Source of the DNA: Pinus tabuliformis
Taxonomy: Eukaryota; Streptophyta; Pinopsida; Pinales; Pinaceae
Assembly: GCA_031772625.1 (NCBI GenBank)
Contig: CM062814.1
Span: 820,144,757-820,208,756, forward strand
Length of the DNA: 64,000 nucleotides
Reading direction: 5' to 3'
Part shown: piece by piece, positions 55,890 to 64,000 of the stretch
How positions within the stretch are numbered: position 1 is the first letter of the stretch
Layout: each line of letters begins with the position of its first letter
Notes under the pieces: generated by a model
Databases searched by the model: none
Seen by the model: the letters and a program-made list of their open reading frames with translations, nothing else
Told to the model about the DNA's origin: nothing
Translations under genes and position numbers: made by a program

Positions 55890-56821
55890 TGTTGAAAATT
55901 GGTAGCTAAGGGAGTAATTTCCTTCTTGGAGAAGCTCAACAAGCCCCAAGGAAACCCCACTTGCCCTTGGAAAAATTAAATTTTCATTTGGAAAAATATA
56001 ATTTCTTTTTGTTGTTGGACCAAGTCAACTCAAAAAGTATAAGTCGGCCTAGAGGAGAAATTCGACCCCCTAGACCACATATAAATACACCTTACTTGGC
56101 ATCACTAGGAGATATCACATCACACATCTCTCTTCTTCATTTGGTTCATACAACTTTGAAATACCTCAGTTTGACTTCACACGTGTGAAAGGAGGACGAA
56201 TTATGTTGACCAATGTTGATTTTAAGTTTTGGGACTATTTGACCTGCATTGACTTGACGAGAATTTGACTTCGTTTCATTGATTTTAGATATGTTGTTGG
56301 AGGCTGATTTGACTGGGAATTTGACTGAACTTTTCTTGGCACCTTGACCTCTGTTGACTGCAGATCTGAGGCAGGTTTGGTTGGATGTTGACTTGGTGTG
56401 TTCACTGAATTTAGAAGAAGATTCTTGGACTATTCTGACTGGGTTTGACCAAGCACGAAAGACCAAATTTATCGCTGCCTTGACCAAAATTTTCTGGGCA
56501 CTTTGGAGCATCGACTTTGACTTTGATAGGGCTAGAAAGTTTCATAATTGATATTTGACTAGATTTGACTTTTGTCTCATCTTTGATTGGGTATTGGATT
56601 GGTTGAATTGAAAAGTCAAGGCTTTGACCTCTGAATAATAATTTTTTCGATGTACTTGGACTACGTATCTATGTTGAAATTTTTATAAACATCTAATAGA
56701 AGAAGAATCTGGTTGGGTTTTCCCCCTTGTGGGGGTTTTCCCTGGTATTTGACCTAAATCTCTGTGTCTCATTGATCTTGACTGTCTTCTATTGTGCATA
56801 TTATTTGCTGTTCTATCTACA
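55890..56821 (+). repeat. 3' LTR of element G
   Basis: TGTTGAAAATTGGTAGCTAAG to about TTCTATCTACA. It carries the TTGACT-rich stretch (56200-56560) also seen in the 5' LTR. Confidence 0.8.
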
Positions 56822-59391
56822 ATTTCTTACTGTCACTAGGTGATTGAAATTAATTGGAAAAAGTGATTTCCACTGAAAGAAGAAATTGTTAAAATTGATT
56901 GTTACAACATAGAGCATTGAAAAATTCACAGTTGCAACATCCTTTATTTGTGGAAGTGGCATTGAAATGCCAACTCCAAATATTGTTCCTTTGAGAAGTG
57001 TATCACTTCCTCCCATCTTAATAGTAATGAGATATCTCGCAGGAAATGATCCATCGAGTATTCCATGGATAGTTTGTCCAATCAGAGAATTGATACCTAG
57101 GCCAAACAATGAATTGCCCCCATTTACATTACTTGGATTTTGTGATTTATTATCAAAGGAGGGAGGAACATACCGTTTTTTCCTCGGGGATAGCGAAACA
57201 GTACCCGAAAAGTCCCCAAAATCTGTCAGGGATGGATTGGGAACAGTTTGGATTTCGCCAAGTCCCTAATGACATTCCCAACCCTTGTAAAAGTCCCCGG
57301 TACACCGAAACATAGAGTATGAGGGAATTTTTGGCGGGGATGGGTCCCTGTTCAACATAGAAAATATATCTATAAGGCTTTTGGCTGCTTTAAAATGATC
57401 TAAATCATACAAAATTAAAAAAAATAAAATAAAATAAGCCAAAACTTTACCTTACCAATAAGAATATATTAACAACAAAATTTTAATTTTTTCACATATA
57501 AATTTACTCCATAACTTTTATAAATTACATTACATGAAATGCAAATACATTATATCAATGATTGCTGTCAACTGTGTTATTTCATTTGCCTTGCCAAAAT
57601 CCATGATTTTACATTTGTAGATTGTATCTAAATACAGTGGGATCCAATGTGGATCCAATCTGGATTATCTCCTATTTAGAATTGGAAAACAATATGCATC
57701 ATGTGATGAGTCAATTATTGGCTTAATGTCTTTCCATCACGTTTGTTGAATATCACATTATTTCTATTCAATACACATGATGGAAAGGGAAATAAACCAA
57801 TCATTGGGTTATTGCATGGTGCTTATTGATACATTGCATTTTATTGCATTTAACCAAAACTCTAGAAAATTACATATTGAAAAAGTTAATTTAAAGATTA
57901 AGAAGATAAAAGAAAAATGGAACTCCAAAATTGAAATGACAAGGGTAAAACCTTTAGAGGTCTTAGAGTCCCATGAAGCTCTCTCAGATATTGTATAAGT
58001 GAACAAGAAAAATAAAATATAAATTTGAAGAGAAATAATTAGAAGCATTGTTTCTTAAGTCACTATTTGTTGAGCCCATATCAACTGAACTATTTGATAT
58101 TTTTGAAGACGCAATTGAATCAAGTTCAAGGTTAAAAGGAGCCTCAATTTTGTTGAAAAGTTTCAAAAAAATACATTGCAACAACATTAATAAGAGGATT
58201 TCTTTAATCCTCAAAGATTGGGAACTCACTATTAATTCCAATTGTGTTTTTCAAAAATTCTAGCTCTCAAAAATTATTTCCAAAAAGATTTAGGAAAAGA
58301 TGAATGTTTCTTCAAAGAATTTGTCAGTGTTCTCAGTGCAAGGGTTATAAACATGAATGATGTCCTCATAAGGGAATATGATTTTCCATAAAACAAATTC
58401 AGACTTGTTGGTCGAGAAAAATCAAATGTTTAAGAGAAACGATTAAAGAATGTGACATTATTAATTCAAAAAAAGTGGTTTATTTTGTAAGCTTGTTGAT
58501 ATAACTAAAGAATTGGAGGGATCCCATTTAGTAATCAATATTATGTTTTTCATTAAAGACCAAATGAAACAATAATTAGATGCTCTCAAGATCTCATGGG
58601 ATAATTAACTTAATGACATAATTGATTTTTCTTAAGAAGTTGAAAAGTGGTTAATCCACTTTGTCAACAAAAATGAAGATCAAGTGGATATAATCCATCA
58701 ATTAAGCTTTGAATTGAAAGATATGGATGATGAGTTGTTCGAAGTCAAAATCATGCACAAGTGAACATTGCACCATTTCGATTTTACATCGAACCATGGT
58801 TAAAGAAGGCTTTGGTCAAAGTATGTGAACTAGAGTCTCAAGAAGCAATTCAATAGTTCGACCACCTTTAATAAAACAACATAATATAAAGAAAACTTCA
58901 ACCAACAAATGAAAAGAGAGTTCCATTATATTACATAGTGATTATTTTAATAAGGTTTAATCTTTTCCATTTCTTCTCAGTAGAACTTAAAAGCCATTCA
59001 ATCTTCCTTTTCAAAGTCTAATATCAAAGGTTGATTCCTAATTGTGTTTCCTCTTTTTTTTATAGATTTTTTTGGTCGATATATAGTCCATAGGAGCCCC
59101 TCCACATTCCCTAAGGTTGAACACATTTCTGATTTGGATGTTATATACCTTTATTTGAAACATTTATATATTTTAAGAAAAGAGACTTCCAAATAATTAT
59201 TTGGGGCACATGGTTAGTGTTATCTTAAGACTTTGAGATTAAAACATGAGATTTCAAGTGTGGATCTCTTCAATTCCTTTATTATTTAATTGAAATATCA
59301 TTAAATTTTCTATTTATAGGGTTCTTTTACTTTCATCTTGCACGATGATATGTTTTAATTTACCTCATGCTATGTTAGAAATGCAGTGTTG
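56822..59391. other. AT-rich region, no gene recognised
   Basis: Short frames only (e.g. 57777-57998, 58048-58263), without motifs I know. A G/C-richer patch at 57170-57350 reads like decayed repeat sequence (TTGGCGGGGATGGGTCCC). Nothing supports a functional gene. Confidence 0.4.
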
Positions 59392-60165
59392 TGAGATTCC
59401 TCATTATGTTGTTTTGAGTCTTATATAATAGGAATCTCAATGAATGTTATTGTGAACATTTATTTTGAGTAGTGCCGATCCTCTCTTAGGCATTTATTTC
59501 TTTATTTATTTATTGTATTATATTAAAGATAAGTACCATCTCTAAAATAACAAAAGGAACATTCATTTTAATTTTATCTCCAATGCTTTGGATAGTCCTA
59601 GAGATCAACTAAGAGGTAAGTCTAATGGGGTTTAGGAGGCATTTATGTGAGATTTCTCATTCTATTATTTTGAATTTTGCATAATTGTAATATTTTTTAA
59701 TCATATTGTGAATATTTATTTTAAACAACATTAATATTATCTTAGGTATTTATTTCTATGTATTTATTGTATCATATTAAAGAGGAGTACCACATCTCTA
59801 AAAGCAAAAAAAGATTATTCCTTGCAATGTTATCTATAAGGATTTGAACAATCCTAGAGTTCAACAAAAACTTGAGTCCAATGGTGGTTATTGGAATTTC
59901 TATGAGATTCCTAATTCTATTCTTTTGAACCTTCTATGGTAATAACCTATGCCTATGTGAATTTTATTGTAAATATTTATTTTGAGTAGCTTTGGTTCTA
60001 TTTTAGGTATGTTTTTCTTTGTGTATTTATTGTATCATATTAAAGAGGAGTACCACTTCAAATGAGGAAGGATTACTCCTTGTGATGTTATCTCCAAGGC
60101 TTTGAACAATCCTAGAGATCAACAAAGAGTTGAATCCAATTGTGGTAAATGAACATTTCTCTTAG
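59392..60165. repeat. three-unit tandem repeat, ~255 bp per unit
   Basis: Units start TGAGATTYCTMATTCTATT-like at 59392, 59648 and 59903. Each contains ATTGTGAAYATTTATTTT, TTAGGTATTTATTT, TTGTATCATATTAAAGA, AGTACCA and AATCCTAGAGATCAAC in the same order. Unit lengths are 256, 255 and about 262 bp. Confidence 0.9.
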
Positions 60166-60236
60166 GTGTGGCGTGTACATTTTACTTAAGCCAAGCAAAC
60201 ATTGTTTTAGTGTTGAACATGTATTTTCCTAATTCC

Positions 60237-60670
60237 AGTGGACATTTTGTTGAGGGTTGGGCATGCATTTTGTGCCTTGGTTGTGATTTTTTGTGCCTTG
60301 GATGTGCTCTTTTGTGCCTATAGATATGCATTGGTGGAAGTCTTATGGCATGGATTTAGTATACTAGGGGTGCATGTTGTAAGCACGATAATCCTAGTAG
60401 GTGTTTAATTAGGGGTTGGGCATGCATTTTGTGTCTTGGGTGTGCATTTTTGTGCCTATGGGTGTGCATGGGTGGAAACCTTGTGGCATGTGTTACTATG
60501 CTAGGCATGCATATTGTGGGCATGGTGATTCTAGTAGACATTTTCCTAAGGGCCAAGCATGCATTTTCAACATTCCTGTTGTGTGCATTTTATGCTATGG
60601 GCATACATTCCTGTGCTTATGGGCATGCATATTGTAGCCATGTTAATCTCGGTGGGCATTTTTTGAAGGA
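60237..60670. repeat. GGCATGCATTTTGTG-rich tandem array
   Basis: Four starts of AGTGGACATTTTGTTGAGG-like text lie at about 60237, 60396, 60533 and 60651 (units about 159, 137 and 118 bp). Internal sub-repeats TGGGCATGCATTTTGTG and TTGTGCCTATGGGTGTGC recur. Overlapping open frames here are repeat by-products. Confidence 0.75.
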
Positions 60671-60952
60671 GTTGTCTATAATGCGACTTTTTGGAGATTC
60701 TGGTGAGGGAATCCGGCGGAAAAAATTGAGGTTAAATTTTGATTTGTATTATTTAAAATGCTTTTTTAACTGCGTATTTGGATTCAGCACCCTGAAAAAC
60801 CCCTGGGACGCTTTGATTGTGCAGAAACTAGCTATCAAACTTGCGATTCCAATAAATTGCTGCCGGATTTTGACCGGAAAATCCCACCGAAAAAACTTCC
60901 AAAAAGTACAAAACTGCTTTTTTGAAGGGTTTAGTGTGAGTTTTCAGCATGC
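60671..60952. other. unassigned spacer
   Basis: No gene recognised. It ends at the CACTA terminus. Confidence 0.3.
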
Positions 60953-61625
60953 CACTACTACATAATGTACTAAAAGCCAATGGCCTTGTGTCGGATGTTC
61001 GAAAAAATTGTGTGTCACTCCGACGGGCCTTGTTTCCCCGGCCCGTCAGTGCAACTCAGTCAAATAATAGACAAGACAAATGATAGTCAGATATCCGACA
61101 GCAACCTCTAATCAGAAAAATGACAGACGAGATGAAAATTTATCGACTATTCGATGCCAAAGTTGTTGGATCCAGCCAAAGAGTCGACAAATTTTACGAT
61201 AACGATTCAACAATGTGGTTTCAGATAGTCAATGGGAAATTCAACGACGGACTGATGGCCAATATGCACATCCAACTAGGTGTTCAAAGATAACAATCCG
61301 TTGACGGGGCGTCTGATAGTCGACGAGAAATCCGACGGCGAATCAATGACTAAGCTACACATCCAACCACGGGCTTTCGACGTTTTGGTATCGAAAATAT
61401 GACAGGGAAATATGACGCTATCATTGTGCATCCGACGACCCCGCTGTACATCCAACGACCCCTTCCGATCTTATGGTGTCGAAAATCCGATAGTAGACAA
61501 GGGTGTATCGGATGGCCCCTCTTTGTATCCAATGGTAGTTGCGTCGAAAATCCAATGGTATACAGGGGGTGAATCCGACGACCCCTCTGTGTATTCAACG
61601 GACAGGGCATCGGAATTCCAACACA
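60953..61625 (+). mobile_element. CACTA (En/Spm-type) transposon terminus with subterminal repeats
   Basis: CACTACTACATAATGTAC at 60953 matches the CACTA-type terminal motif. It is followed by 650 bp dense in TCCGACG/CGTCGGA-like short motifs in both orientations, including two ~67-bp units (TCGAAAATCCRATRGTA ... GGCCCCTCT / GACCCCTCT) at about 61485-61615. Dense subterminal repeats bind the TnpA-type protein in this superfamily. I did not find the opposite TIR or a transposase before 64000, so it is one end of a longer element or a fragment. Confidence 0.65.
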
Positions 61626-63654
61626 TAATGGAATATTTAAAAAAAATTGATATTCACAAAAGCAAGTTAATGAAACTTTAAAAAAGATCTGCCACAAGAG
61701 ACTTTACATTCCGCTGGTTTTGAGATCAAGAGCATGAATATGGTGGAATACACTTTTCACTTAATATTCCCAATAGAAATATATCAAAACTATAGATTTG
61801 ACTTTCAGATGTTAATCTTCCATTTCTCAAGTACACTGGACAATGAAATCCAAATTTACGCTGTAACCTTTCCTAGTTTCTACAGTTCCTCAACAAGCCA
61901 AAACATAAAAGCCTTAGGTTGACCTCTTAGTCAATAGAGCTCCATAAGAACTAGTTCTTATGGTCATGATGGACAATCTTTCTTTGGCTACTACAATATT
62001 TTGATGCCTCTACCAAGTGAAGAGAAATTCATCCTATCAACTACACAAATATTTGAATTTGTTTGCAACAAACTTCAAATCTATATTCAATAGTTGACCA
62101 CCAAAAAAACCCATTCCAAAGGGCCATTTTTGTGGATTTTTCATTTCGCAGACATAACACTCTTCATGGAAAATAATATGTGATATAAAGGCCCACAAAA
62201 TATTATAGGCAAATACACAAATTAATAATATGTTTCAACTTTTATATTTGGCATTTAGTCTATTTGCAAAACTATAATCATCAAAAATATCCTTAGAACT
62301 TCTTGACCAATCTAGGCACATGAAGCATGTGGATGTGCAGCCAAAGTGACAACAAAATCTGTGCAAAATGGAAAAAGCTGTCACTGATAAGAGTGATGCC
62401 TTCTCCATAAAGGAAACCTATATTGTTATATCACTAGAGAAACTTAATGTTCTTGACAATAAAGTCATTGAATATATATGCATTCACTTAACTCCATAAT
62501 TGTGGTTATATTCATGAAATCTTTCTTTGTCTGAAGTTTTCTTACATGTATGTCATCTTGGATGTCCTTAAAAGATAAAAACTATTACCATATTCTGAAA
62601 TATGCTTTGAGCATCTAAAATTTGATAATGGCAACTACGATAACACGTCCAACACAACACAAAGTATTTGGACCTCTTGCAAACCAACCTAGAATGTCAT
62701 AACTCTGAGCCATTAGCACAACATCAACAATAAAAGGTTAAAATAGTCCCATGTTCTCTTGAAGGTATTGTGGAAAATAATCATAATAACTTTTAAGGAA
62801 CATGCTTGATGACTTGAATAATATCTGAAGTAAATGACCGATTTGCAGAAGGTGCAACTCTAGGTGTTTGATAGTGATAAACTGACAATTCTCTTCTGAA
62901 CCCTATATCAGTTTGATGCACATAGAGAGATAATAAAGAGGCTTGTGGTAGTCTAATGAAATGGTTGACCATATAAAATCGCCATAGAGACTTATTATAT
63001 TGATTGATACAATTCTACTATTGCTTGAGGACCTACATTAGTCAATGAAAATGTTTTCATATATTTTATACATGTTCTATATTGTTCTAGGGGCATATTA
63101 ATGCTAATATATAAGTATTAGTTTTGTGTTTAAAAATTCCAATTGGATGTGTCAATAAGCTCGTAAATATTGATCATGATATGATAATATTTGATAATAT
63201 TTTATTTGATCTAAAAATAATATTCTTCTTTTAGATTCCTTAGTTGGTGATTAGTGACACTTGGTAATAAAATATTGGTTGCTATTTATTATATATCTAA
63301 ATGCCAACTAATTGAAATTGTGAAGATGAGATAGAACATTTCAGCTTGTGATTCAAACTAGAATTGCCTGTGTAGGTGAGCATATCTTTGCTTCTTTCAT
63401 TTGATATGATGTGATAGACAATCTGAGATAGAGTTAAAGGGAGGGGGGATGGGTGAGGGTGGTGGAGGAGGGAATTGACTAGTGTATAGGAATTGTATAA
63501 TTTCTAATGAATCACTAAGGAAAACATCTCCAAGCTAATTTAAAAGCAATGTAAAAACAATAAAGAAAAAAATGTAATATACTTTTGATGGTTATCACTA
63601 CTGTAAAATCCATTGTAATATATTTAAGCCTTAAGTATGTCATTTGGTATATAA
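61626..63654. other. AT-rich region, no gene recognised
   Basis: Possibly interior of the CACTA element, but I see no transposase motif. Frames are all short. Confidence 0.35.
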
Positions 63655-63684
63655 TCTCTCTCTCTCTCTCTCACTCTCTCTCTC
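63655..63684. repeat. TC dinucleotide microsatellite
   Basis: (TC) run with one CA interruption. Minor variants are likely. Confidence 0.9.
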
Positions 63685-64000
63685 AAATAGATACAATCCA
63701 TGTTATACTTGTTTCTTGCCTCTACAAAGTTCAAAAGAGAAGTATTGTTATCTGTCCCTTGTTGAAGTTTTGTTGGCCTTGCAACATTCTATTTGTTTAA
63801 ATTGGACAATGGTGAAAACTTGAAAAGAGGGTCAAATGAAGATATTGGAAGTAATTATTAGTCTAGGAAATCAGAAAAAATCATCATGGTATTTGAGCAA
63901 GGTTTAAGAGTAGCCTTTTAAGAAGATTTGTGGATCAATCTGAGAAGGAACAAAGACCTATTGAAGCCTCAAAATTTCAGGCCTGTCACAAGTCTGAGGT
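63685..64000. other. unassigned end of window
   Basis: No gene recognised. CAAGGTTTAAGAGTAGCC and CAGGCCTGTCACAAG near the end show no feature I can name. Confidence 0.3.

Larger units (their letters stand above)
52243..56821 (+). mobile_element. element G: Copia retrotransposon remnant
   Basis: LTRs start TGTTGAAAATTGG at 52243 and 55890. The 3' LTR ends near TATCTACA (56821) and is 932 bp; the 5' LTR is cut at 53121 by an S-type LTR copy. Only RT and RNase H remain, so primer-binding site, gag, protease and integrase are missing. Flanking GCTTC and ATTTC share three of five bases and may be a decayed duplication. Confidence 0.82.

Noticed and set aside
57170-57350. G/C-richer patch with frames suggesting a coding remnant
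   Set aside because: The reading frames disagree and the text looks like decayed transposon sequence; no domain could be named.
57777-58263. Two adjacent Lys/Ile-rich plus-strand frames
   Set aside because: AT-rich composition alone gives such frames; no motif, no continuity between them and no start context.
61350-61697. Opposite-strand frames of 89 and 115 codons
   Set aside because: Both lie in CACTA subterminal repeats and repeat with them.

Overview
The window reads as repeat-dominated nuclear DNA of a large-genome seed plant. A gymnosperm/conifer-type genome is my best guess; it is inferred from very long LTRs, decayed copies and sparse genes, and not proven. I see no bacterial-style operon, CRISPR array, rRNA or convincing tRNA gene. 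The only intact-looking gene is an intronless F-box/kelch gene at 38962-40314 (+). Nearly everything else is transposable-element sequence, often nested.

Left part (1-9.2 kb): a decayed minus-strand coding relic of an unrecognised family (about 1246-4406) has an internal 119-bp tandem duplication. It is followed by two blocks of a degenerate ~40-bp tandem repeat built around AATTGYGCAATT. Next comes the 3' end of a plus-strand chromovirus, element E (chromodomain remnant, polypurine tract and a 2.06-kb LTR at 6442-8502). E's LTR abuts the truncated 3' LTR of a second, inverted member of the same family, element D.

Nested block (8.5-36.6 kb): element D is a minus-strand Ty3/gypsy chromovirus. 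Its 5' LTR is 34729-36590, with primer-binding site, gag, protease, RT, RNase H, integrase, chromodomain, polypurine tract and truncated 3' LTR running leftward. D was opened by three later insertions. Element C (9242-16430) has 2.4-kb LTRs and carries only gag. Element A (20564-26331, TSD CTTCC) has 2.3-kb LTRs and a non-coding interior, and itself holds a 503-bp solo LTR, S (25793-26295, TSD ATTCT). Element B (26425-33852, TSD CTTCT) is a full-length Copia element whose gag-pol frame carries only in-frame stops. D itself sits next to a LINE reverse-transcriptase fragment (36599-37262).

Gene neighbourhood (37.3-43.2 kb): a near-perfect 268-bp foldback palindrome and a 138-bp tandem duplication lie upstream of the F-box/kelch gene. 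Downstream is a family of local duplications, two of which preserve a short minus-strand reading frame ending at equivalent stops.

Right part (43.2-64 kb): element F is a minus-strand Sirevirus-like Copia (43196-~51740) with three CCHC zinc knuckles and several polypurine-like tracts. Element G is a plus-strand Copia remnant (52243-56821) whose 5' half was replaced by a second copy of the S-type LTR. Then follow AT-rich DNA without genes, a three-unit ~255-bp tandem repeat, a GGCATGCA-rich array, and one end of a CACTA transposon (from 60953).

The most unusual structure is in the LTRs of element C: roughly 15-18 consecutive mini-hairpins with a near-constant six-base loop and different but self-complementary stems. 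The foldback palindrome beside the only gene is the second.
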